Source: Paramecium tetraurelia (Eukaryota > Ciliophora > Oligohymenophorea > Peniculida > Parameciidae). From it: DNA of 64,000 nt. This document shows positions 47,869 to 58,601 of the stretch, in pieces. The stretch lies in contig NW_001799255.1 in the NCBI RefSeq assembly GCF_000165425.1, positions 124,001 to 188,000 of the forward strand, read 5' to 3'. The position numbers and the translations under genes were made by a program. Within the stretch, counting starts at the first letter, position 1. Every line of letters begins with the position of its first letter. A model generated the notes under the pieces. The model had not been told where the DNA came from, did not search any database, and saw nothing but the letters and a program-made list of their open reading frames with translations.

Positions 47869-48425
47869 ATGGGTGATTCTGATATAATTGAGCCATCTGC
47901 CTATTTCTTTGGATACATTGGAGTTGCATCTGCAGTCGTTTTTGCCAGTATATTCATGTATTATCGTAGATTTGGGCTCATCTTATGGTGCCACAAAATC
48001 AGGAGTCGGAATTTGCTCTATGGGTGTTTTAAAACCAGATTTAATTATGAAGTCAGTTATTCCAGTTGTCATGGCTGGTATTTTGGGTATTTATGGGATG
48101 ATTGTTGGTGTTATTTTATAAGGAAAAGGTATTGATAATTTATATAATAAATAGTTTCATCAATAACAGCACAATCAGCATCAAAATAAGGATATGCTTA
48201 TTTATCCGCCGGATTATGTTGTGGATTGAGCTCTCTAGTAAGATATATTTTTTTTACAGATTTTAGGCTGCAGGATTGTCAATTGGAATAGTTGGTGATG
48301 CAGGAGTCAGAGCTAATGCTTAATAAGACAGAATTTTCGTAGGAATGATTTTGATTTTGATTTTTGCAGAGGCTTTGGCATTGTATGGGCTTATTGTGTC
48401 CTTGATTTTATCATAAACATCATGA
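47869..48425 (+). CDS. ATP6V0C: V-ATPase proteolipid subunit c
   Basis: Three introns, 47948-47969 (22 nt), 48129-48154 (26 nt) and 48238-48266 (29 nt), leave 159 residues, the usual length. The four-helix hairpin pattern is complete: [56 protein letters not shown] and [20 protein letters not shown]. The proton-carrying Glu in helix 4 is present in [11 protein letters not shown]. The protein forms the rotating ring of the vacuolar proton pump; in Paramecium the V-ATPase is known from the contractile vacuole, food vacuoles and trichocysts. Several glutamines are written TAA, which confirms the code. The start gives [15 protein letters not shown]. The stop shares a TCATGA palindrome with the convergent gene. 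Confidence 0.97.
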
Positions 48426-48715
48426 GTATTATTATTAAAGCACAAATATAAAGATAAATCCATCACTAATACATATCTAATCATTTTTTAATTTCTAATC
48501 ATTCCTCTTAAACCAATTCAACACTGCAAAAGCAAAACCTATATTTGATTATTCTCTGCCACTTTTGGATTCTTGAGACTCAATTATCTTTAACAAATCC
48601 ATATTCCTAAACCCGCCCCAAAACAATGTGTTTAAATCAAAACTTTGTAAAATTATATTTACTCAATATACAAGGAGCATAAGCCATCATAATAACAATT
48701 AACTGGCAAAGTCAT
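48420..48715 (-). CDS. Small uncharacterised protein, 88 residues
   Basis: From ATG 48715, MTLPVNCYYDGLCSFDLNTL and FWGGFRNMDLLKIIE follow, joined by a 29-nt intron (GTATATTGA...ACAAAG). The spliced length is an exact multiple of three and ends at TGA 48422-48420. Two Cys lie six apart near the N-terminus. I do not recognise a family. Its stop overlaps the V-ATPase stop on the other strand. The single intron of standard size and good codon use argue that it is real. Confidence 0.5.
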
Positions 48716-48740
48716 CCGATTCAGCTTTTAGTATAGAGAT

Positions 48741-49086
48741 TCATTCCATTTCATGTTCCAATTTGAAATTTTTATTGTCAAATTTATTCTCATAATCCCT
48801 CATCTCCTTTTTATTATTTCCAATGAACATCTCCTTCATCCATTTTTATTCAAATAATGTTAAGGCTTCCTATATACTCTAATATTTTATGCAAATTATC
48901 AATAGATCTGATTTAACATTGGCATCTATTATCTATTTATTATCATTTTTCAAATTTATAAGTAATGACTTGATTTGATAAAGATGTGTAAAAATCCTCT
49001 TTTGATATTATTATTTATAGCCTTTGAAGAAAATTAAAAATCTATATTTTTTAATTTTAATCTATATCTTAAATCAATTCATGCAT
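48741..49086 (-). CDS. Small uncharacterised protein
   Basis: A coding-like frame includes ALTLFEQKWMKEMFIGNNKK and a charged helix KEMRDYENKFDNKNFKLEHE, ending in TGA 48741-48743, 25 bp before the next start. The N-terminus is uncertain: an ATG at 49086 gives MHELIQDIDQNQKIQIFNFL but needs an intron of unusual length (37 nt) with a non-GTA start to join the frames. It may be partial or the start may lie elsewhere. Family unknown. Confidence 0.4.
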
Positions 49087-49117
49087 TAAAGAGTAAGATT
49101 AATATCCATAATAAAGA

Positions 49118-50442
49118 ATGAGGGATTATTTATATTTTATAAAGTATATAATTTCTGAATTTATTAGAGATTACAGAACTCAGAATAATCCTAATTCTAA
49201 TGCCATACGATTTATAAAGAGACTTAGATTGCCATTACTTTATCCATAACTTCAATTCTTCCCTTAAATGCAGAAAATCTAAGAGGAGAATTAAATCATA
49301 AAACCTTTTTTAATATTGTTTACTAATTCGAAAAATAGGTTAGTAAAAAATTCTTTGAAGGCACAATTAACAATATATATTAATAGTAAAATCAAATTGA
49401 AAAATTTCATTTAATTTCTGCTCTAAATCTTTAAAGAAAAAAAGTTTTTTTTGATCATTCTTGCCTATTGTTGTAAAGGTCATCAACAATTTTTTCATAT
49501 TTTTACAATTTATTGAGAATTAAATCTAGATTTTAAATGACTCTTAAAAGATTTTATGAATTTAATACAGTCGATTTGCAAAATAGTTTAAGCCACTAAT
49601 CTTAAAGCAAAAGGTAATTATTAACAAATATTATTTTACCTCATATCAATAAATATTATATAAAGGGAAAATTTTTAATTAACCATTTATTAATTACAAA
49701 TTTTATTAACATTCTACTTGGCTTAAATTAAGCCATTGGAATCAAAAATTAAATAATTTTCAAAACAAAATATTTTGAGTCTTATGAAAGAATAAGCAGA
49801 CGAGTGAAAAATGAATATTATCTCCACTATTTTTAAATTAAATTTTAGACTGGAAATTCCAGTTTAATTAGACAGAAAAAGGAACTTCAATTTACTTATT
49901 TTATGAGATTTAATGAAAAAAAAGATTAATACTAATTAGTGTTTATACAGTTTTGTTCTCTGTTTATTCTTTATTTTTCTTTATCTATTTTTATTCCAAT
50001 TAGTTCATTCATAGTGTTTGAGTTTCTCGACCAAATAATCAATTACTAAACAGGTTTATCAAACCTTTAACCTGAAGATTTTCTCTAGCTGTCTTCTTCA
50101 GGTAAAATATCGTTTAAAATCTTCTATTGGATTTAAGAATATTATAAAATGCCTTCGTTTTCTCCTTAATAAATCTTGTTTAAATTCATCCACAATGGTT
50201 TATAAGAATGTATCAACAAAATTAGAATTGAACCTAATTTTAATATTTATTTGAAATTTTCTCTATTTAGAAAATAATGGTACTAAAAATTAAATTAATA
50301 TTGTTAGTACCAACCTTTATTATTGAAATTGATTAAGTTTTAAATTTCAGCCTCATTACTCTTCTTAAAATAACAATAACACTGTTAGTAAATCTATTTA
50401 AGCAAAATTTGCTGTTTCATATATTTTAGAAAGAAAATGTGA
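49118..50442 (+). CDS. Uncharacterised protein with membrane span
   Basis: A long frame free of TGA runs from about 49,470 to TGA 50440-50442 (over 300 codons), much longer than chance. An upstream frame of 130 codons starts at ATG 49118 (MRDYLYFIKYIISEFIRDYR) and would join by a small intron near 49,330-49,440 that I could not place. ATG 49537 (MTLKRFYEFNTVDLQNSL) is the alternative start. The protein is Phe/Ile/Gln/Lys-rich, with one clear hydrophobic span (FIQFCSLFILYFSLSIFIPI) near the middle. No motif is recognised. Its start region is 31 bp from the divergent gene at 49,086. Confidence 0.5.
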
Positions 50443-50516
50443 TTGATAAATATTTGTAAATGAATTAGGTTATGTAATTTATATGTGAAATAGAGTTAAA
50501 AAACAAAAAAATAAAT

Positions 50517-50531
50517 AAAAAAATAAAAAAA
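50517..50531 (-). terminator. Pol III terminator of tRNA-Ser
   Basis: Read on the minus strand, the tRNA is followed immediately by two runs of seven T, separated by one A. This is the usual RNA polymerase III stop signal. Confidence 0.85.
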
Positions 50532-50532
50532 T

Positions 50533-50613
50533 CGATGCCTGTGAGACTCGAACTCACGCGGGAAATCCCAACGGCTTAGCAGGCCGCCGCCTTAACCACT
50601 CGGCCAAAGCATC
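50533..50613 (-). tRNA. tRNA-Ser (anticodon GCU)
   Basis: The minus strand folds as a class II tRNA of 81 nt. The acceptor stem GATGCTT pairs with AGGCATC and the discriminator is G, as in tRNA-Ser. The D arm carries the A box TGGCCGAGTGG. The anticodon arm is CGGC-CTGCTAA-GCCG with anticodon GCT, reading AGC/AGU. A long variable arm and the T arm with GTTCGAGTC (B box) follow. No intron and no encoded CCA. Class and discriminator fix serine, not leucine. Confidence 0.95.
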
Positions 50614-50661
50614 TAATCTATTGAATTTATGAGACATAATTATTTATAGTATGAATTATAA

Positions 50662-52182
50662 TCAATCTTTAATTTCTTATAATTGATTAGTTTATTCTAA
50701 TTATTAATTTTGATTTAATTCTATACGACTTTCATTAACACTTTCTAATTAATTTTTTATTCTACTTAGATAATTGGAATCAGTATTTTTGATTTATAAA
50801 TTTCCAATATCTATCCAAGGGAATTCCTATATTATCTTTTTTCTATTATATTGAGTTCTACAAAATGGACAATTCTTTTATCTAAGTAACCATTCTTATA
50901 AACATATATAATGAAATATATGAAAACAAGGAGTAACACTACAAATCTTTTATAATTTATGATTAGCATTTTTCATTTATTCTAAACAAACAGCACATTC
51001 TTCAAATTATGATAATCCAGGATATATTTATATAAATTTATCATAATAATGAGCTTTAAAATGATCTTTAATAAATCTAATTTAAAAACCTTATCATATT
51101 AATTATATTAATTTACCTTTATAGATTGCTGGATCAAATACTCGATTAGATTATAATTATTAATCTGAAATTCCTTATTAATTTAGATTTCTCCGAATAG
51201 TTTCTTATACTTGTTTACGAATTTGTTAATGTTTTCTAGTTTTTAATGCAGAAATTCCAAATGCAAATAATAAAAGAGTTGCAATAACACAAGCAGTTAG
51301 TATAATAATTATTTTATTGCGTTCAAATACTGATTCATCATCTTCATAATAAGTAACTATTTTAAATTAAAACTCAATTTATTCAGATTAATTATTATAG
51401 ATTCCTATATAGATTACGTCAGCATCAATAATTATTATTTGTTCTTATACATTTACTATAGATAATAATTTATAACTATTTTGTAAATTTGGTATTGTTT
51501 TTTAAGGTGTTTATTCAGAAACTAAGCTATAAACTACATTATTATTAAATACTTTACATACATCCTGTTATTCATTCTGTGTTTATAATTCTATATTAGT
51601 AGTAGATAATTCATAATATAAATATATCCATTTATTAGATTCTATTGTTAATTTATAATAAACATTGCTAAATATTTTAGATGATTAAAATTGACAAAAT
51701 AATCCATAATATGAATCTAAACAATTACATTACTTTGATACACAAACAGAATTCTGAATTTCAGGGTAATTATATCCATTACAATCATTAATACAAGATT
51801 GTATAAATGGTCTTTCTGCAATATATAATTCATATGAACTTTTTGTATTATTTTATTCTGATTGTAAACATCTTATATATAATAGTTATTAAAAGTCTAT
51901 TTCTACTAATTAATAAACACTATTAGCTTAATAACCCTAATAATCATGAGCATAAGATTCACTTTTAGAATCAGTTATATCTGTAAATGCTACTTATCCT
52001 AAACTTGATTATGATACTAAACACACTGCTTTTGATTAAGACACATAAAATTTTATTATTATACTATTTGCTTTTGATGAGTAATCCAATTTTATCTAGT
52101 ATTCTATATTAGTATCTAGTTATCCCCAATAATCAGGCTTACCTTTTATTAAAAACATGAGGAAAGTCATAAATATAATCAT
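50662..52182 (-). CDS. Membrane RING-H2 ubiquitin ligase with EGF-like ectodomain
   Basis: Two 27-nt introns (near 52,120 and 51,100) leave 488 residues, a multiple of three. A signal peptide or anchor (MIIFMTFLMFLI) is followed by a Cys-containing extracellular part with an EGF-like piece (CVSKQCNCLDSYYGLFCQF). One membrane span comes next (IIIILTACVIATLLLFAFGI), then a cytosolic linker. The RING-H2 finger reads CAVCLEQM...CFHIFHYICLQEWL and CPFCRTQ, with all eight zinc ligands. Single-span RING-H2 proteins are E3 ubiquitin ligases that act at endosomes or the plasma membrane. The tail is Gln/Asn-rich. The start is the first ATG, 84 bp after the upstream gene's stop. Confidence 0.88.
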
Positions 52183-52266
52183 TAAATTATTAAAATTTAT
52201 AGTTTTTTTCTCTCCTCCAGAGATAATAAAATAATAAAATTAAATTAATTTAATGATTTAATATAT

Positions 52267-54912
52267 TCATTTAGATTTATATTACATATTTTTGAATGTA
52301 TCCTCAAGAATAGTATTTAGTTCATGTACTCCTAAATCTAAAAATATTTATATTATTTACCATGAAAATATTCATTGTAGCTTTGGAAATATGATTTCTC
52401 ATTAAATATTGTTGAGTCCCTCAAAGGTTTTTAATATCTGAGTACTACAAATACAAAGAAATTGGCAATTTATTATCGGAAAAACAAGAAACTGGTAAAT
52501 GATAAAATACAGGTTCCATATCCTAAAAATGTCCATAGAGTGGAAACAGTCGAGTATTGATTTATTAGCTAAGAATAAATTATTGTTAAATACTGAGCCA
52601 TCTGACCCTATATGTTATGTTGTATTTGTGAAGGTAACCACGTATATGTAACAATATATAGGAATCATAATTACTTAATAAGTTAGGATTAAATATTTTT
52701 AAAGTTAAAAGGTAAATAGTTTGTCATAATGGTATTCATTCAACACACTATATTTATCATAGTAGAAGAAAAAGACTTGTAATATTAAGCACCATAAAAT
52801 CATAATGGGATTAAAAAATATCATCATCATCCCTGAGCTATAAATAAATAAAATATAAAATAATCTGCTTCTAATCGGAAAAAGAGGAGGAGTGAGTAAA
52901 TCATTTAATTGTTTTTGAAAATATTAAGTTGGTTTGAAATTCTTCTATATTTTCTTTTTGAGAGAGTTGAATTTGACAGTTCTTAAATGAAAAAAGTGAA
53001 TTATCCCTTTAGAAATGAGTCTCACTTAAGCTAATTTGCTTACAGCCAACACAACAGCAATACTATTCAAAGCAGAATGTTTTTGTAAGATACTTAGCAC
53101 AAAAATGAATGGGAAAGCCAAAATACAGACTTATTGAATGGGTGACATAAAAGTAATAATATTCTTTTCCTATAAGGAATAGGTAGATCTTTATGATCTC
53201 TTAGTCATAAAGATAACTAATACAGTTGAAAAGACAGAAAGGAATACAGTAAATAATGTCATTACTATCACAATTAAGCTACTAACCCAGCCATCTTATC
53301 TTTTCAAGTGTTATTCCATGATAAAAAGCATTTCAAAAAGTGCCATAATTATGATACCAACAAACAATGTTATGCATGTGGTTATAAGTCGTAAAAAGAA
53401 TCTTTTCAATGTATGCATACCAATATGCTCCCAAAAGATATCATCTTATCGAAATCCTCTCTGCAAGTGTAACCCTTTCTTCTCATCAATAGTAGATTAT
53501 TACATAGTCATTTCTTATTATTCATCATTTTCAGGTAGATGTAAAAGATCAATTATACTCTATTTCAACTTTGCCTTTAGTTCTGAGGGTTAGTTGAACA
53601 GTTCCGATTAACTTCTTACCATTTCTTAGAGATCGGATTATTGAGATATCATAGAGGATTTTGAGCTGTTAGTTTGAGATTACTCTAGTAATTGTGCCTG
53701 TAATTCAAATTTATCCTTTTAGAACTCTTAATAGTTTTATGCAGATTCTTTAATAGTTTCAATTCTTTAAAGTATGTTATTGAAAAATGATTTATCGTAA
53801 AACTTGTAAACCAAATTAGTTACTGATTCTGAATTGAATTTCAAAATCACTTTTTAAGTAAAGGGTAAACCATATTATAATGTTTTTTAAATATCCCTTG
53901 TTTATTTTATTAACTAAAATACTAAATCAATCAATTATCCTTTTAATTCTAATTTTGGATTCACTTTAAGTTCATTAACTATTTATAAGCTTTTTAAGTA
54001 AGTCTCCTTTCTTTTTTCGTTTAAAACCTTTATTGGATGGATGTCATAAATATACACAATCTCTTCTATAAATTTACCTCCAATTTTATCCTTGTATTTA
54101 CTGGCAATAGCATTCTGAATATATAATTATAATTCTTGTTCATTGAACTTTTTAGGGATATGTTTGATGTACAGAGTTAATTTTGGGATACGAATGTGAT
54201 TCAAAGAATCATAATTCCAATATTTGATTTGTTACAACCTCAGTAAGACTTCATGCATCAGAGGTGTCATCATCATAATAAGATAGGCTACATATCCTAG
54301 GATGTAGAAAGTGGTTTGTTCCCCATAATTCTTGTTGATAATCTCTTCCTGATTAAAATTATATAATAAGAAATGCTAAGCAGCCAAAAAGGAGGTGCAA
54401 TATTATTCATGAAGCTGATTTTCAGTGAAATTCTTAAGATTAAGTTATCCGCAATATTTATCTGATAAATAGCAATAATAAATTCCGAAAATGCAGCCTA
54501 TTGCTAAGAGAATGAAAAAATGCAATTTAATAATAGAGAAATACAAGGGTATACTTATTCCAAATTCTCCTGCAAAAATGCTATACATATCACACGTAAA
54601 TATATTATATCTCTTCCTCCTAATCATTTATCCACAACAATCACAATTAATTACTTTGGGGTTCTCTTTCAGAAATTTTTTATCCGGATGGATATAAAAA
54701 CTCTAAGAATGTATTATAGCCTTTTCTATAGAAGATGGGTATTCAAAATTTCTAGTTTGAGGCATGTTAATCTATTCCACCCATGAATCTACGTCTTCGA
54801 GTGTTAGTAATTGTTTTATTTTACGAACTGAAAATCGATCAGTATCTTAATTTTACGAGTTTCTGTTCCTATGAGCTTCATTAAAATCTAGTATATCAAT
54901 TTATTCAGCCAT
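52267..54912 (-). CDS. Multispan protein, CSC1/OSCA/TMEM63-like channel candidate
   Basis: Two introns of 25 and 23 nt near the 3' end give 865 residues, an exact multiple of three, ending ILEDTFKNMQYKSK. After a soluble N-terminus come spans such as IIKLHFFILLAIGCIFGIYY and FYILGYVAYLIMMM, then a large cytosolic segment. That segment starts IRIPKLTLYIKHIPKKFNEQ, which resembles the RRM-like PHM7 loop of CSC1/OSCA channels, and has a long coiled-coil insertion. The membrane part resumes after DDIFWEHIGMHTLKRFF (compare the D-I-I-W-E-N block of CSC1) with at least six more spans. CSC1/TMEM63 proteins are osmotic or stretch-gated cation channels. The family call rests on layout and two motifs and remains tentative. 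Confidence 0.6.
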
Positions 54913-55404
54913 TATTAAATTTATGGATTAGAAGAATCTATTCAATAACTTATTATAATAAATTAAAATGAATCATTATAAGCACTAATATTTGATTTAA
55001 AGCAATTCAATGAACAAGTCATTATTGAGATAATCTAATATGTAATCATCGATGAAATAATTGGATTATAATTATAAAAATTAGAATTATATATATTTTC
55101 AAATATCTAATGATTTTGTATTGGGGATCAATTTCTAACAACACAATTCTCTCTCAAAAAATGAAAAAGTTCAATTAACATTATAGAATTCTATTGTATT
55201 TATAAACTTCCTTATATGGAACAAAATAAAAAATAATCAGTTTTCTTAGTTGGATGGTTAAATGAATGGTTTTTTAACTTTATTAAATACTATTCCAGAC
55301 CTTTTTAAATATAGAATCTACTCTAATTTCAAAGAGTCTGTGTCTTCAAACATTATAATCTTTTGCTCCTGCTCTACTTTAATCATAATCAAATGACATA
55401 CATA
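54913..55404. other. Intergenic region
   Basis: About 490 bp between two minus-strand genes. A Met-rich open stretch appears near 55,300 on the minus strand but gives no recognisable protein. Probably promoter and 3' UTR. Confidence 0.4.
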
Positions 55405-57369
55405 TCATAACATCTCCAAAAGAGCTCTATTTTTTGCTCTGACTTTTATGCGATTCCAAGTCCTCCATTTTTTTTTGACTCTAAAATTTGGAGTGCTGAC
55501 ATTCTTTAGGCACTGATCTGGATATTTTTTTTTATGATGAGTTTTTAGCTAAAGAATTTATTGATCTGTTAGATTTATTAGTTTTTTAAGAATTTCTTTA
55601 ATATAGAGATTTAATATCATTGGTATGAATTGAAAAATCCAATTAAAACTCTTTACTTCTATCATTGGATTATTCAGACTATTTAATACTTTTCATTGAT
55701 TGTCTATGACACTTATCCAATTCAAGTCCACTTAACATTTAGTTTGATTTATAATTAGTTTCTGAAGTCTGACGTGAATGATGTAGAATATAAGGACTGT
55801 CTAAAATATCTTAGCAGCTTATTCTATCCTCAATTTTATATTCAATCATCTTTTTTATTAAGTATTTCAAATCTGGATTAACATCTTACCAAGGAGGCTT
55901 TTCAAAATTAACTTGGCATTTTCTATTTAACTCCAAGATTTATGTGGCAGTTGGTGCTTTAAATGGCATATATCCAGCAACAATCTTTATTTATTAAATT
56001 AATAGATACCAAATACATAATTACACCCAAACTAAAGATATCACTTTTAGCAGTATAAGGGATTTATCTGAATATTTCTGGAGGTAGAAAACCAGGAGTT
56101 CCTGCCTAACTTACCAATTATTTTTCATTAATAACTTCAGAGAAGCCAAAATCAACTAATTTAATTTATAAATAGTCTTTTGATTCTAACATAATATTTT
56201 CTAATTTGAGATCTCTATGTACAAAATTCAATCTATGCATCTCATATAGAGCATCACATAATTACTTTAACATGTAAGCATAGTGCTTATCGTTAAATTT
56301 AACTTTTAATTTCACATATGAGTATAATGTTCCTCCAGCACAATATTCCATTATTAATATCAATCTATCTTTTTCTTAGATAACCTCATAAAGTTTCATA
56401 ATATTTTAATGATCAACATTTTTAAGAGTTGTAATTTCATTGTAAACCATTGACTAACCTATATTTAAATAAATATCTTTACAAGCAATCTATCTTTGTG
56501 TGAATGATCGTCATAAAACTATTTGAAATAGGTTTTTGCAGCAAAATACTTTTCATCTCTTTTCCTACTTACCTTATAAACTGATGCAAAAGCACCACTT
56601 CCTAGTAATTCTAATTATTCATACAACACATTAAACCCTCTCATTAAACAAAATTATTGAATGCATTCTCCTAATTTTAATGTTTGATCAATTAAATGAT
56701 CAAAAATAGTAATTCCAATGCCTTAATTCCTTTCTAAATACAACACTGGTAATTATAGATTTCTTTTTGTCTTTTGAAAACTTACAACTATTCTGATCTT
56801 CATATTCAATTATAGGAAGCCTTTTGGTAGTGTGTCTGATTCCTTATTATGTAATTAATTTATACTTTCTTATAGTACATTAGTAAACCACAACTCGTCA
56901 ATCTATAAAAATAACCCTTGACAATCTTTTTTTTTTTTCCAATTCTTAACATATTACCTGCAAAAATGTATTCATCAAATACCCAATTCTTTTCCATGTC
57001 TTTATTTGCTCTTCTATCCCAAAATTACTTAATTAATGGATCATTCCTGATTTTGAAAAGTGGCCAATTAAAGTCACTCTCAGGTTTTGTTAAAGTAAAA
57101 GTTGGTTTTTTCATAACAGTTGGTTTCCTAAATATATTACCATAAAAGGAATCATTTTTCATTGTTGGAGTTCGAGATTATTATACACTATCATTATGAC
57201 ATGATTGCTGCATCTATCTTGAAAAAGTCTATGTTCTTGGGATATTCTCTAATGCCAAACCCATGCTATTCTTCTTAGCTAGTAATGGCAGAGCAGAGAC
57301 ACCATTACGAAATATAGTTTATTGAAGTGGAATGGACTGATCAGTCTCAATCACTAAATTTTTCTTCAT
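55405..57369 (-). CDS. PH-domain protein kinase
   Basis: From ATG 57369 a polar N-terminus of about 120 residues leads to a PH-like domain (FDEYIFAGNMLRIGKKKK, GYFYRLTSCGLLMYYK), continued after a 23-nt intron as KESDTLPKGFLQLNMK. The kinase domain has LLGSGAFASVYKVSRKRDEK, Lys in FAAKTYFKQF, IMKLYEVIQEKDRLILIMEY, the catalytic HRDLKLEN, DFGFSEV and an APE variant (GTPGFLPPEIF). The F-helix Asp is in AKSDIFSLGVIMYL. The order fits the CAMK/ULK region of the tree. The C-terminal tail is long and basic, ending WNRIKVRAKNRALLEML in the frame I prefer. Build matches the kinase at 43.4 kb, so the two may belong to one ciliate PH-kinase family. More introns exist than I placed. Confidence 0.82.
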
Positions 57370-57457
57370 TAATTTAATTAAATTACTTAAACACTGAAAT
57401 ATATATATATACATTATAATATTGGAAATAATCTCTTTACTATTAAATTGATCATAG

Positions 57458-57763
57458 ATGGTGGCATATCATGATGAAACGCAAACACCAGGCTTCTTAG
57501 TTTGGTCAGGAGTTCTTTAATAATTATCTAAAATTCCTCAATACATCAATTTCAAAGACTCAAAAAATATTTTATTGGTAAATATAGTTTTTATCAGAAT
57601 TTGGATTAGATAATATTTATTTAAAATTAAACGTTTTTAAAGTCATCTTTTTTCTTTAGTTCGTTAGTTATTTAAGCGATCATTATCTTAAAACCTTATG
57701 AACTTTTATAATTCTATTGGAACTACTTTCTAAACTAATTGGAATGAAAGACAAGATTTATGA
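57458..57763 (+). CDS. Small uncharacterised ORF
   Basis: An uninterrupted frame of 101 residues begins MVAYHDETQTPGFLVWSGVL and ends at TGA 57761-57763. It starts 88 bp from the divergent PH-kinase start. The first half has good coding character, while the second half is basic and less convincing. An intron starting GTAAATATAG may change the C-terminus. Family unknown. Confidence 0.35.
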
Positions 57764-57908
57764 TATTTGTATGACATCTTATAATCTTAATCCGAGTATA
57801 ATCATACAATACTACGATGAATCGATCACGATAATGAAACCGATTGAAATAATATATCTATTTTTTTGTATTTATAGTATAAGAATTAATTATGAATAAT
57901 TTTTGAGA

Positions 57909-58301
57909 TCAAACCATGGTTATTCTGAATCCACACTCCTTGCATTTTGATTGATAAAAATAATTTTCTGTCCTGCAGATTGTACAAATTTTCATAAAAT
58001 TAAAGTTCTTGTTGACCGTTTCTTGTTAGCTCTATGTTAAATTCTCTAAGAAAAGAGCTTAATGAAAGACTGTATAATCCTGAGTCTTGCTTCCAACACT
58101 ATCTGTAGTACTGTGTCCACTGCCTGTAAGATCAGGTTCTGAGAGCTTCAGGGAATCAATTATATTTGGTTGTTCTAACGGAATGAATTTTGTTCCTGGA
58201 GCATCTCTTGTGAAGGTTTAGCATCGATTACAATATTTACGAAATGAATAATTCAAGTTTTTGCATCCGATGCAAATCCAGTCTAATGGTTTGTTTTACA
58301 T
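57909..58301 (-). CDS. RanBP2-type zinc-finger protein
   Basis: The frame from ATG 58301 gives 130 residues. The N-terminus carries a RanBP2-type finger, DWICIGCKNLNYSFRKYCNR followed by C, with the pattern W-x-C-x2-C-x-N-x-N/S-x6-C-x2-C. These fingers bind single-stranded RNA or ubiquitin. The C-terminus has a second four-Cys module (CTICRTENYF... CKECGFRITMV), perhaps a zinc ribbon. The middle is Ser/Thr-rich. The same frame is open upstream to an ATG at 58601 except for one TGA, so the true N-terminus may be longer. Confidence 0.75.
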
Positions 58302-58601
58302 TTTATCTTTGTAATAAATGAAATTATCCTAAATAATAAAATGTGAAATATTTATAGTGAGTTAGTTTATAAGACAAAACAATTCATTTGCATGCCATTT
58401 TGTCATCATATCTTCATAATACAATTTAATATTCATAAGTTGATTTATAGGATATTATCAATATGTATTGAGAAGGTCATCACAAACCCCTCCAAATCCG
58501 AGCAACTTGTTTTCTTCGTTCTTATAAACACTATTTTTATCAAATCTTTAGTAGGATATTAACAAAAACGCTTTAACCTTGTACTTCCATTAACGTGTCA
58601 T
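58302..58601 (-). other. Upstream frame joined to the zinc-finger gene except for one TGA
   Basis: From ATG 58601 the minus strand reads MTRQWKYKVKAFLLISYQRF and on to GFGGVCDDLLNTY, where TGA (58458-58460) interrupts. It then continues QYPINQLMNIKLYYEDMMTK in the same frame up to the zinc-finger ATG. It may be a short separate gene of 47 residues, an N-terminal extension, or chance. Confidence 0.4.

Noticed and set aside
52170-52185. ATGA overlap between the CSC1-like gene and the RING gene
   Set aside because: Removing a standard 23-nt intron gives a better C-terminus ending at 52267, leaving an 84-bp spacer.
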